DNA of 18,143 bases, taken from contig JBFLVN010000040.1 in the NCBI GenBank assembly GCA_040758475.1, forward strand, positions 1-18,143, read 5' to 3'. Both the position numbers and the translations under genes were made by a program. This DNA comes from JBFLVN01 sp040758475. Lineage in GTDB: Bacteria; JAGRBM01. Of this stretch, positions 1 through 7,326 are shown one piece after another (the first letter of the stretch is position 1; each line of letters opens with the position of its first letter). Under the pieces are notes generated by a model. The model saw only the letters and a list, made by a program, of their open reading frames with translations. It was not told the DNA's origin and did not search any database.

Positions 1-144
1 CTCTACCTCCGTGCCCGGTTTGGGTTTGAAGATGGAAACAATTTGGTTCATCCCGGCGCGCATCTGCTCAATGGTGGGTTCGCCACCCACGTTGCGGCCG
101 CGAAGCATGGCGATGATGTTCTGGAGTTGGGGGCTTACGGGCAT
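1..144 (-). CDS. N-terminal fragment, probable alpha/beta-hydrolase (acetyl esterase/lipase-like)
   Basis: Only the first 48 codons are inside the window; the frame is still open at base 1. The ATG at 144-142 is preceded by GGGAG with a 7-base spacer, a good ribosome site. The peptide begins MPVSPQLQNIIAMLRG and continues with EPTIEQMRAGMNQI and a PKPGTEVE stretch. This resembles the helical N-terminal cap of hormone-sensitive-lipase-type esterases, which typically open with M-P-x-x-P-Q, a short helix, then a 'T-x-E-x-x-R' segment before the 'v..v' first strand. No catalytic residue (HGGG, GDSAG) is in view, so the family assignment is inference from the N-terminus alone. It lies 78 bases downstream of the large repeat protein and may have its own promoter in that gap. 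Confidence 0.5.
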   Translation of the reverse strand, partial: MPVSPQLQNIIAMLRGRNVGGEPTIEQMRAGMNQIVSIFKPKPGTEVE

Positions 145-176
145 GGGAAATCTCCCTTCGAGTAATGGACCGAAGA

Positions 177-205
177 AATGTAGCGGCACCCGGAAAACCG
201 GGCAA
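177..205 (-). promoter_or_regulatory. Candidate sigma-70-like promoter for the partial esterase gene
   Basis: Read on the minus strand, TTGCCC (205-200) and TACATT (182-177) are separated by exactly 17 bases; each matches the consensus at four of six positions. Transcription would start about 25 bases upstream of the ATG at 144, leaving room for the GGGAG ribosome site. A small CCCGG-TTTT-CCGGG hairpin (202-189) sits in the spacer. Such matches arise by chance in GC-rich DNA, so this is only a suggestion. Confidence 0.3.
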
Positions 206-222
206 AGCACGGGCTAGCGGCG

Positions 223-3200
223 CTAGCGTCCACGGCGGCGGCGATAGAACCAGCCAGCGGGGACGAGGCCGTAAAGGAAAATCGCGTCCCAGGCGATAGG
301 GCCGGCAGAGGGCGCCAGGGCGCAAGAAAAGCTCTTCCCCGCCAATTGGGCGCCAAGGCCGCCCGTGTCGCAAAAATCCCGGATGCCGTCGGCGTCTAGG
401 TCGCCGTTCGATTCGGTAGCGTCGGGAACGCCGTTCCCGTTGCAATCGGGATCGCGGAAATTCAAGAGGCCATCCAGGTCCGCGTCCCCCGCCCCCTCGT
501 CGGCATCAGGGCGGGTATCTTCTTCCGAATCGGGATCGAGGGCGTCGATCATCGAGTCGCCATCGGTATTGGTCGGAAGGCCGCCGTCGGTTTCAATTTC
601 ATCACCGATCCCATCGCCATCCGTATCTTCCAGGAGATAATCCGTTCCGAGCGGAACTTCGATCAGCGTCGGAAGCCCATCGCCGTCATCATCCACATCC
701 CGGAAGTCGGGAGCGGCATCGCCGTCCGTGTTGAGAAGAGGGCCACCCGTTCCACGCTCGACGGCATCCGGCACGCTGTCCTTGTCGCTGTCCAGGTCGA
801 GGGCGTCGATCGTCCCATCCAGGTCCGTGTCGATCAGGAGGCCACCGTTGGTTTCCACGAAATCGCCGATGCCATCGCCGTCCGTGTCGACGAGGAACTT
901 GTCCGTCCCGATGGCGTCCTCCGTAGCGTTGGGAATGCCATCGCCGTCCAAGTCATTCGAATTTCCCGTGCCCGAGTCCGGGTCCAGGTAATTGGGAACA
1001 TTGTCGCCATCGGAATCGCCGGTGCCTTCCTCTCCGTCCTGGAAGGCATCGGCGTCCGAATTGGTATCGTGCCAATTCAGAATCAGGTCCCCGTCCACGT
1101 CGGTCCCGTGCACCGCGCCGTCGGCGTATTCGATATTCGTGGGAACGCCATCCCCATCGTCGTCGGGGTCGCGGAAATCGGGAACGCCGTCCCCGTCGGA
1201 AGCCCCGAGCCCCTCCGTCTCATCACCAATTCCATCGTTATCGCTATCCAGATCGATGGCGTCGAGGAGGGCGTCCGTATCGCTGTTGACGAGGAAGCCC
1301 CCGTTGGTCTCGGCAAAATCGCCGAGCGTATCCCCGTCCGAATCGGGATCGAGGGGATTTAGTCCCAGGGCCAGTTCCACCACGTCGGGAATGCCGTCGA
1401 AATCCGAGTCCGTCAGCGGCCCGCCGCCTCCGGCCGGGTCGAGGTAATTGGGAATGCCGTCTCCATCGATGTCCCCTGTCCCCTCCGCGCCGTCGAGAGG
1501 CCCGTCACCGTCGGCGTCCGTATCGTGCCAATTGAGCAAGAAATCGGTATCCACGTCATCGCCATGATCCACCGCGTCGAAGACTTCGGTCTGGGTGGAG
1601 ATACCATCACCATCATCGTCGTCATCCCGGTAATCGAAACGCGTATCCCCGTCCGTGTCCACCAATCCTTCGTCTTCATCCAAGAGCCCATCGCCGTCAC
1701 TGTCCAGGTCGAGAGCATCGATGTCGCCGTCTTCGTCCGTATCGACAAAAAAACCGCTCCGGGTCTCTACGAAGTCATTCAGCCCATCTCCATCCGTGTC
1801 CGGATTAAGAGGCTGGGTACCGAGAGCCGTTTCGAGCAGGTTCGTCAAGCCGTCGCCGTCCACGTCGTCCACGCTCCCACCGGAATCCGGGTCCAGGTAA
1901 TCAGGGATCGTATCGCCGTCGAAATCGAAGCGGCCCTCGAAACTATCGGGGAAATCATCTCCATCGGAATTGAGATCCAGCCAGTTGAATATCAGATCCA
2001 GGTCCACGTCGTTGCCATGATCCTCTCCGTCCTGGAACTCGTCTAACGTAAGGATTCCGTCGTCATCGTCATCTGTATCCCGGAAATTAGGCCGGCCGTC
2101 CCCATCCGTATCGACGAGCTTCTCGATGATGTCGTCAACGCCGTCGCCGTCGCTGTCGGTATCCCTCGCGTCCAATACCCCATCCGAGTCCGTGTCCACG
2201 GCGAACCCGCCGTTGAGTTCGATGGGGTCGATGATCTTATCCCCGTCGGAATCCGAGGATTTGGAGTTCGTACCGAGGAAGACCTCGGTAACGGTGGGGA
2301 CGAAATCGTTGTCGTCGTCGGGATCGCGGAAATCGGGGGTTTTATCCCCGTCCGTGTCCAGATTGGCTTCGCCTTGATCCAGCACTTGATCGTCGTCACT
2401 ATCCAGATCGAGAGCGTCGATGACGCTATCTCCATCCGTATCCACTAAAATGCCATTATCGGTTTCAACGCCGTCCGAGATGCCGTCATCATCCGTATCC
2501 GAATCGTAAGGATCGATGCCGAGAAAGAGCTCCGAAGCGGTGGGAGCCTTGTCTCCATCGTCGTCGATGTCCAAAAAATTCCTCTTATTGTCCGAATCCA
2601 AATCCCCGTCCCCCTCCACATCGTCCAGGAGGCCATCCCCGTCACTGTCCGGGTCACGCCAATTCCCGATGCCGTCACCATCCAGGTCGGCGCCCCCTTC
2701 GGTTGCGTCCGGGATCGAGTCGAAGTCCGTGAACAAGTCGAACGCGTCCAGGATGGAATCCCCGTCCGTATCGATGGCAAGCCCCCCATTGGTCTCCACT
2801 CCGTCGGAAATCCCGTCGTTATCCGTATCAAAGCTGTAAATCCCGGTTCCCAGGAGAAATTCAACCGCGCTCAATACGAAGTCCCCATCATCCTCATCGT
2901 CCCGGAAATTCTGATAGCCGTCGCCGTCCGTGTCCGCCCCGTTCTCCTGGCCGTCCGGGAAGACCGTTCCATCCAGAATCGTGTCATCGTCGCTATCGGG
3001 GTCGAGGGCATCGATAAGAGTATCCGAATCGTGATTGATGGGGCTTTCCACGAAAACCTCTCCGGACTCGGGATCGGTAAAACTGGTTTCGAGCCCGTCG
3101 AAAAGGGTGTCGAAATCCGAATCCGGCTCCGCGGGATTGCTTCCGATATCGCAATCTTCGACAACGCTCGGAATGCCGTCTCCGTCCGGATCGTCGGGGC

Positions 3201-4524
3201 CGTTGACGAAACGCACCGTCACCGTGTTGCTGGCGGCGGTGCTGATAAAGGAAAACGTATCCAGAAGGGCCGCGTCGCCCTTACCCGAACCTCCGAAATT
3301 CCCCCAGGCGCGGGCATTCCCGTTGGCGACGGCCGGAGTTCCGAAGGGTCCAGAATCGATCCCATCGGGCCCAGAGGTTTCGAGGCCGAATTCCCCGTTG
3401 GGCATGAGCACTTCGTTCACCTGGACGAGGGAATCGTTCCAGAACATCCGCAGGGGCGTGCGCCCCCCGATGGAATCGAGGGCAAAGAACCGCATCCCCT
3501 CGTAGCTCGTTTCAATGTCCACGGTGACGTAGTGGAACTCGCCGACGCTCGCCTGGACGCGGCATTCATACGTGCCGGGCGGAACCGGCTGTCCCTGGGC
3601 GTTGAATCCGTCCCAGACGAACACCACGTCCGGTGCCAAATCGCTCGCCGTGAAACTAAAGGAAGTGAAAAAATCTTCCGCCCCCGCCAGATTGAACTTC
3701 CCGTCCCCGTTCACATCGCAGGTGAGATAGGCGGTTGCCGTGATATCGCTCTGGAAGGAAAATGTTCCTGAAGTCTCCCCCGGCCCCAGCTGGTCGCACC
3801 CAGTGATTCCACCCGTAAAACCGAGGGCCGAGGCGGTGGCGGGGACGAAGTTGTGAAGGGCCTTTTCCGGAACGGCGAGATAGATGGGGAATTGGGGGCT
3901 CACGATGTTTCCTCCGAGCGGAACGCTCCGGCCCGCCAGGGGGCCGTCCACGCCGGAGGCGTTGGCGCTCACCCGGTAGACACCGCCCGCCAGCCCCACC
4001 AACTGAAACTGGACAACGGCATCCAGGCCATCCCCGCCGCCCGGCAGGAGGGCGTAAAAGCTGCCATTCAGCGCGTTGGCCAGGACGATGCCGCCGCCAT
4101 CGAGACGCCAGTCGGTCGAATGCAGGCGCCCCGGCGTGGGAACCCCGCTCGCCTGGACTTCGACGTCCCAAACGCTGCCCGGGGGCTGGGTGGTATCCAA
4201 CACGAGGAGGAATTCACCCGCTTGTTCGCCAGCCAGGAAAAGCGAGCCACCCGGCGAAATGGTTCCGACCAAGGAGAGCCCGCCGCTTATCTCCACGGCG
4301 TAAACCGTTATATCGCCCGTGCCGGCCCAATGAATGCTCTCCGAATCAGGATCGAGGATATCCACGAGGAGTTCGGTCGCGTCGAGAAGGCCTTGGTTGC
4401 CGCCAAGCTGCGCCGAACCTTCGGCCAGCGCCTTTCCGTTCATTGGTCCCAGGAAAAGAAGAAGCGTCCAAGCAACCACCATTCCGCGGCGGAACGCCTT
4501 GACCCAGTAGGAGAACCCGCTCAT
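223..4524 (-). CDS. Large exported surface protein with Asp-rich (TSP3-like) calcium-binding repeats and C-terminal sorting tail
   Basis: This 1433-residue protein is probably exported and displayed at the cell surface. Residues 1-35 form a signal peptide: basic WVKAFRRG, hydrophobic VVAWTLLLFLGP, and an ALAEG cleavage region. Residues 36-440 are a non-repetitive, probably beta-rich region. It contains an EF-hand/dockerin-like loop (DVNGDGKFN, about 270-278) and a FlgD/Ig-like segment around 305-325 (WDGFNAQGQPVPPGTYECRV). Residues 445-1390 are an almost unbroken series of DxDxDGxxD motifs of the thrombospondin type 3 kind, which bind calcium in known proteins. The last 35 or so residues are a Cys, hydrophobic stretch and RRRRGR tail. 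The start is fixed by GGGAG at 4536-4532 and by a 4-base ATGA overlap with the upstream OmpA-family gene. The protein is extremely rich in Asp. Its ligand and exact role are not visible; adhesion or envelope structure are possible. Confidence 0.85.
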   Translation of the reverse strand: MSGFSYWVKAFRRGMVVAWTLLLFLGPMNGKALAEGSAQLGGNQGLLDATELLVDILDPDSESIHWAGTGDITVYAVEISGGLSLVGTISPGGSLFLAGEQAGEFLLVLDTTQPPGSVWDVEVQASGVPTPGRLHSTDWRLDGGGIVLANALNGSFYALLPGGGDGLDAVVQFQLVGLAGGVYRVSANASGVDGPLAGRSVPLGGNIVSPQFPIYLAVPEKALHNFVPATASALGFTGGITGCDQLGPGETSGTFSFQSDITATAYLTCDVNGDGKFNLAGAEDFFTSFSFTASDLAPDVVFVWDGFNAQGQPVPPGTYECRVQASVGEFHYVTVDIETSYEGMRFFALDSIGGRTPLRMFWNDSLVQVNEVLMPNGEFGLETSGPDGIDSGPFGTPAVANGNARAWGNFGGSGKGDAALLDTFSFISTAASNTVTVRFVNGPDDPDGDGIPSVVEDCDIGSNPAEPDSDFDTLFDGLETSFTDPESGEVFVESPINHDSDTLIDALDPDSDDDTILDGTVFPDGQENGADTDGDGYQNFRDDEDDGDFVLSAVEFLLGTGIYSFDTDNDGISDGVETNGGLAIDTDGDSILDAFDLFTDFDSIPDATEGGADLDGDGIGNWRDPDSDGDGLLDDVEGDGDLDSDNKRNFLDIDDDGDKAPTASELFLGIDPYDSDTDDDGISDGVETDNGILVDTDGDSVIDALDLDSDDDQVLDQGEANLDTDGDKTPDFRDPDDDNDFVPTVTEVFLGTNSKSSDSDGDKIIDPIELNGGFAVDTDSDGVLDARDTDSDGDGVDDIIEKLVDTDGDGRPNFRDTDDDDDGILTLDEFQDGEDHGNDVDLDLIFNWLDLNSDGDDFPDSFEGRFDFDGDTIPDYLDPDSGGSVDDVDGDGLTNLLETALGTQPLNPDTDGDGLNDFVETRSGFFVDTDEDGDIDALDLDSDGDGLLDEDEGLVDTDGDTRFDYRDDDDDGDGISTQTEVFDAVDHGDDVDTDFLLNWHDTDADGDGPLDGAEGTGDIDGDGIPNYLDPAGGGGPLTDSDFDGIPDVVELALGLNPLDPDSDGDTLGDFAETNGGFLVNSDTDALLDAIDLDSDNDGIGDETEGLGASDGDGVPDFRDPDDDGDGVPTNIEYADGAVHGTDVDGDLILNWHDTNSDADAFQDGEEGTGDSDGDNVPNYLDPDSGTGNSNDLDGDGIPNATEDAIGTDKFLVDTDGDGIGDFVETNGGLLIDTDLDGTIDALDLDSDKDSVPDAVERGTGGPLLNTDGDAAPDFRDVDDDGDGLPTLIEVPLGTDYLLEDTDGDGIGDEIETDGGLPTNTDGDSMIDALDPDSEEDTRPDADEGAGDADLDGLLNFRDPDCNGNGVPDATESNGDLDADGIRDFCDTGGLGAQLAGKSFSCALAPSAGPIAWDAIFLYGLVPAGWFYRRRRGR
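226..339 (-). other. C-terminal sorting-type tail of the large surface protein
   Basis: Residues 1396-1433 comprise a Gly/Ala/Ser-rich lead-in, SFSCALAPSAG with Cys1401, a hydrophobic segment (IAWDAIFLYGLVPAGWFY) and RRRRGR at the very end. This three-part plan is shared by MYXO-CTERM, JDVT-CTERM and GlyGly-CTERM sorting signals, which are processed by intramembrane proteases such as rhombosortases or CPBP-family 'myxosortases'. It does not match one of these exactly by eye, so the subclass is open. No candidate processing enzyme is encoded in the window. Confidence 0.6.
355..3192 (-). repeat. Asp-rich TSP3-like repeat region (protein residues about 445-1390)
   Basis: The motif DxDxDGxxD and its relatives recur through the whole segment. 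They are arranged in larger units with the recurring order DTDGDG-I-x-D-x-VET-x-GG, DTDGD, DALDLDSD, DTDGD-x-x-PDFRD, DDDGDG, and an E-x-x-LGT end. Eight such units can be followed. The shorter ones are roughly 80-110 residues (for example 671-752, 82 residues; 1208-1294, 87 residues). Three consecutive long ones have an extra insert. At DNA level this shows on the plus strand as monotonous 'ccgtc/atcg' runs. Codons vary between units, so the repeats are old or diverged rather than fresh duplications. Confidence 0.85.
904..2268 (-). repeat. Three tandem 151-152-residue higher-order repeats
   Basis: Protein residues 753-903 (2268-1816), 904-1055 (1815-1360) and 1056-1207 (1359-904) align end to end without length drift: 151, 152 and 152 residues. 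Each has the short-unit core, then an insert with an acidic HG-DVD segment (DHGNDVD, DHGDDVD, VHGTDVD), an FNWLD/LNWHD motif, an E-G-x-x-D-x-DGD stretch, and IPDYLDPDSG/IPNYLDP/VPNYLDPDSG. They end in an L-x-x-ALG(T/L)- or DAIGT-like turn. The short units on either side lack this insert. Confidence 0.8.
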
Positions 4525-4536
4525 GGCTCTTCTCCC
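4521..4536 (-). promoter_or_regulatory. ATGA start/stop overlap and ribosome site coupling the OmpA-family and repeat-protein genes
   Basis: On the minus strand GGGAG (4536-4532) is followed by a 7-base spacer and ATGA (4524-4521). ATG starts the 1433-residue protein and TGA ends the OmpA-family protein. This arrangement usually means translational coupling and similar stoichiometry. The ribosome site lies inside the last codons of the upstream gene. Confidence 0.8.
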
Positions 4537-6272
4537 GCCTCCGGCTCGACCGGCTTTTGCTCGACTGTCAAGGCTTTGAATTCGACGCGCCGGTTCATCA
4601 TCCGCCCCTGGAGGGTTTTGTTGTCGGCCACGGGCTTGGCTTCGCCATACCCCTTGGCCGTGATGCGGTCGCGGGAGAGGCCCCGGCCGATCAAGTACAT
4701 CCGGACGGCCTGAGCACGGGCGTGGGAGAGGCGCAGGTTGTAGGCCGCGTCCCCCTGGGAATCCGTATGGCCGCCGATCTCGATCTTGAGGATCGTGGGA
4801 TCATCCAAGAGGATTTCGGCGATCTCGTCCAGGACCTCGAAACTCTCCGGGTCCAAAACGGCGCTGCCGGGAGCGAAACGGATTTTCTTCTGGGAAACGG
4901 TGTCAACGCCCAGGATTTGATATTCCGGTTCTTCTTCGGGGCATCCGTCCCAATCTTCCAGGCCGTCCACGTTCTCCGGGTCGAACGGGCATTCATCCTG
5001 AGCGTCCAGAATCCCATCCCGGTCGTTGTCGGGATCGGGACAGCCGTCCGTGTCGTTGAAGTCGTCCTCGTCTTCTTTCGCCAGGGGGCAGTAATCCGCC
5101 CGATCGAGAATGCCGTCCTTGTCGTTGTCTTCTTCCGGACAACCATCCCCGTCCTCGAAACCATCGGCATCTTCCGGAACTTCGGGGCAACGATCGGCAC
5201 GCTCGAAAAATCCGTATAGAAGTCCATCGCCATCTTCATCGGTGGGGCCCAAAACGAGCTGATCGAAGGAATACCCCACTCCCGAGACGACCCTCCAATC
5301 CGGAGCCCCCACGCCGCGGCTAAGGCCGGTGCCTGCGCCCAATTCAAACGTCCAACGGTCCCGGAAATTATATCGGGCTCCCAGCAGTGCCTCGGCTGGA
5401 GAGCCCTTGCCGTCGTCCCGGTTCGCCAGGGGATTGGTAAAATCGATATTCGTAGCGGTCTGGATGTCACCGAAGAAAAGGCCAAACGCCCGCAGGTTCT
5501 CCACGCCCGTCGCCGTTTCGAGCGCCAAGGCCCACCGGACCACGTCGTCGCTCACGAAATTAACAGCAGCGGCCCGGGGGCGTTTCTGGTAAGCCGCGTT
5601 CAGGGCGAGGGCGACCCAATCTTTGTATCCCCAATCCACGATGAGGCGCGGCTCGACGCGAAGCCGCTCGCTCGACGTGAAGGTCTGGTCCTTTTGGATG
5701 GGCACGTAGAGCGTGGTCTGGAAGCCGAGCCCAAATCCGTAAAGGTTCTCGGGTTTGAAAAACCGCAGCTTCCCCACGACGCGCAGATCGGAAAGGGAAA
5801 AACCGCCGGCGTCCTGCCCTGGGAGCCCCAGTTGGGTGAGGTCCGCGCCATTCTGATAAGGGGTGGCAGGCACGACGATCCCCAATTCTCCCCGCTCAAA
5901 GAGCCCCACCGACGCCCACAGGTCCGCCCGCAGGGCGTAGTTGATGAGCTTCTGGTCCGGTCCCCCTCCCGGATCGAGCTGGACGAGGGGGTTGTCGGCG
6001 AAGTGAAGGACAAGGCCGGCGGATGGATACAAATGAGGAAGGACGTCGGAACGGGCGGTATTGAGGAGATTGATTTCCTGGGTGGGCAGGGGCTCGAAGT
6101 GTTCGAGTTGAAAGAGAGCGGTCCCTTGGGCCCAAACTCTTTCCGGGGCCAGCGCGATAAAAAGCATCCAGGCTAAAAAGCGAAAGTGCCATGGGCGTCC
6201 ACCCCGTTCTCTTCCGCGAGAACGGGCGTACCGCCCAACCCCAAATCCGCCGCAGGCACGCCCGTCCCGCAA
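4521..6272 (-). CDS. OmpA-family outer-membrane protein: N-terminal barrel, TSP3-like repeats, peptidoglycan-binding C-terminus
   Basis: This 583-residue protein probably sits in the outer membrane and grips the cell wall. The signal peptide has a long basic n-region, then FLAWMLFIALAPERVWA, with likely cleavage after Ala48. Residues about 50-343 alternate as membrane beta-strands, giving a barrel. Residues 344-447 hold Cys-containing TSP3 repeats (DNDKDGILDRADYCP, DNDRDGILDAQDECP). Residues 455-568 are an OmpA C-terminal domain with GGHTDSQG (Asp504) and NLRLSHARAQAV (Arg519), the pair that contacts diaminopimelate in this family. The start is TTG at 6272 with GGGGGTG seven bases upstream. 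The next upstream in-frame triplets reach a TGA. ATG at 6167 would give a signal lacking its basic end. It is translationally coupled to the large repeat protein. Barrel boundaries are by eye. Confidence 0.88.
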   Translation of the reverse strand: MRDGRACGGFGVGRYARSRGRERGGRPWHFRFLAWMLFIALAPERVWAQGTALFQLEHFEPLPTQEINLLNTARSDVLPHLYPSAGLVLHFADNPLVQLDPGGGPDQKLINYALRADLWASVGLFERGELGIVVPATPYQNGADLTQLGLPGQDAGGFSLSDLRVVGKLRFFKPENLYGFGLGFQTTLYVPIQKDQTFTSSERLRVEPRLIVDWGYKDWVALALNAAYQKRPRAAAVNFVSDDVVRWALALETATGVENLRAFGLFFGDIQTATNIDFTNPLANRDDGKGSPAEALLGARYNFRDRWTFELGAGTGLSRGVGAPDWRVVSGVGYSFDQLVLGPTDEDGDGLLYGFFERADRCPEVPEDADGFEDGDGCPEEDNDKDGILDRADYCPLAKEDEDDFNDTDGCPDPDNDRDGILDAQDECPFDPENVDGLEDWDGCPEEEPEYQILGVDTVSQKKIRFAPGSAVLDPESFEVLDEIAEILLDDPTILKIEIGGHTDSQGDAAYNLRLSHARAQAVRMYLIGRGLSRDRITAKGYGEAKPVADNKTLQGRMMNRRVEFKALTVEQKPVEPEAGEEP

Positions 6273-6348
6273 ATCCGTTCACCCCCAAGCGAAAGAACTG
6301 GGACTTCGCTCCAGCTTCCTTCGCCGGTCCGCCGCTGCTACAGCTGCA

Positions 6349-6437
6349 AGAGTACCACAAAAAGAATGAAACGGGTCAATTTTAGAACGATATTTCGTAC
6401 ACTATTAGTATACAGGGACTGATCCAATAGTCAGCAA
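6349..6437 (-). promoter_or_regulatory. Intergenic gap with weak promoter-like boxes before the OmpA-family gene
   Basis: The 188-base gap 6460-6273 is the longest non-coding stretch in the window, and its 6355-6445 part is clearly AT-richer than its surroundings. On the minus strand two imperfect box pairs are visible: TTGCTG (6437-6432) with TATACT (6412-6407), and TTGACC (6379-6374) with TACTCT (6354-6349). Both have a long 19-base spacer, so neither is a strong call. The position, ahead of a two-gene block and after a change of function, makes a promoter here likely even if the exact boxes are not certain. No terminator hairpin with a T-run was found for the preceding gene. Confidence 0.3.
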
Positions 6438-6460
6438 AGAATGCCGGATAGCGCAACGCG

Positions 6461-7294
6461 TCAATCCCGGGAATCCAGTTGAGCAGGGCTCATCAAGAGT
6501 TCCCGGAAACGCTCAAGACTCCGGGCGCAGTAGTACCCATCACAAATCCGGTCATCGAAAGTGAAAGTAACCGGCAAGACTTCCCGGACCACGAGCGCAC
6601 CGTTCCCATCGACGACCGGGGCCTTTTCGATCTTCCCAATGGCGAGGAACAGCGAGGCTGTCCCATATTCAAAAAGATGATGGAACGGCACTGGAAGCCC
6701 CAGGCTTCCCAGGTTCGCCACGACGGCGCTGGCATAAAGGGGATCGTTCCGGATGAGAGCCGCCGGAAGGAGATTCCAGTAATCGAAAACCCGTTGCATC
6801 CATAAAACGCCGCGAAGAACGGAACGGGGGAAGAAAGCTGCGGCCGACATTTCCCGCTCCGAAGCCGTAGGCCCTTCCCCCCTCCCCTCGCCGATGGATT
6901 CGTCCACCCGGCGGATCACGTCCGAAAGGGAGTCCCTCGCATTGAAAATACGCTTTACGGTCGTGATGGGCGCTGCGTCCGAGAACTTCTTCTTGACGGC
7001 GAAAGAAAGGGAAATTTCCCGGCGCTGATAGAGCCGTCTTCCCACGACGAAACGATTGAGCTCGGGCCGCTCGGCAAGGGTCCGGACGAAAGCGGCCAAA
7101 ACAGCATGGAACAAAGTCGCCTTCCCGCCCGCCGCTTGCCGTTTGGAGAGGTATTCGAGCGTTCCCGCGATTTCGATCTTGTCCTGAAGCCAGATGGCCG
7201 ATTCGTTGCGCCCCGGCATTACGTGGGGCATCACCCGCCGGAGGAGCGGCGCCTCACGAACCAGGTCTCCATCCGATCGCTTGAAGAAAGGCAT
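6461..7294 (-). CDS. Stand-alone 2-oxoacid dehydrogenase E2-catalytic-domain-like acyltransferase with Asp replacing the catalytic His
   Basis: The 277 residues cover only the CAT-like acyltransferase fold of E2 proteins, with no lipoyl domain, no subunit-binding domain and no linker. Family marks include ATLFHAVLAAFVRTLAERPE, LNRFVVGRRLYQRREISLSF, a VVANLGSLGLP strand and FHHLFEYGTASLFLAIGK. Near the C-terminus the E2 signature HxxxDG appears as DDRICDG (residues 247-253), so the catalytic His position is Asp248 while Asp252-Gly253 are kept. From memory, a group of free-standing E2-like proteins shares an acidic residue here, so this is probably a family trait rather than damage. Its reaction is unknown. 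The gene lies 32 bases after the thiolase and is probably co-transcribed with it. ATG at 7294 has a nearby AAGG. Confidence 0.75.
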   Translation of the reverse strand: MPFFKRSDGDLVREAPLLRRVMPHVMPGRNESAIWLQDKIEIAGTLEYLSKRQAAGGKATLFHAVLAAFVRTLAERPELNRFVVGRRLYQRREISLSFAVKKKFSDAAPITTVKRIFNARDSLSDVIRRVDESIGEGRGEGPTASEREMSAAAFFPRSVLRGVLWMQRVFDYWNLLPAALIRNDPLYASAVVANLGSLGLPVPFHHLFEYGTASLFLAIGKIEKAPVVDGNGALVVREVLPVTFTFDDRICDGYYCARSLERFRELLMSPAQLDSRD

Positions 7295-7326
7295 CGCCCT
7301 TGGCGCCTTGGCGGTCTAATTATTCC

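Noticed and set aside
189..202. CCCGG-AAAA-CCGGG hairpin in the gap after the repeat-protein gene, as a terminator
   Set aside because: The stem is only five base pairs and no T-run follows on the minus strand. It overlaps a possible promoter instead.
213..227. Repeated GCTAGC hexamers around the stop codon of the surface-protein gene
   Set aside because: There are two copies of a short palindrome three bases apart with no further symmetry. This is too little to call a site.
1525..2046. Plus-strand frame of 173 codons across the Asp-rich repeats
   Set aside because: The repeating reverse complement of GAC/GAT/GGC codons naturally lacks stops. The product is a mirror of the repeats, not a protein family.
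355..3192. CRISPR array or satellite DNA suggested by the repetitive appearance of the sequence
   Set aside because: Spacing follows codon-level protein repeats in one open frame, and the copies are divergent at DNA level. There are no identical direct repeats with unique spacers.
3031..4713. Plus-strand open frames of 246 and 286 codons opposite the surface-protein gene
   Set aside because: They are antisense to a gene with signal peptide, repeats and a good start. The translations are low-complexity and lack any family marks.
5896..6360. Minus-strand 154-codon frame overlapping the start of the OmpA-family gene
   Set aside because: It lies in a different frame, lacks a family match, and overlaps the signal peptide and barrel of a well-supported gene.
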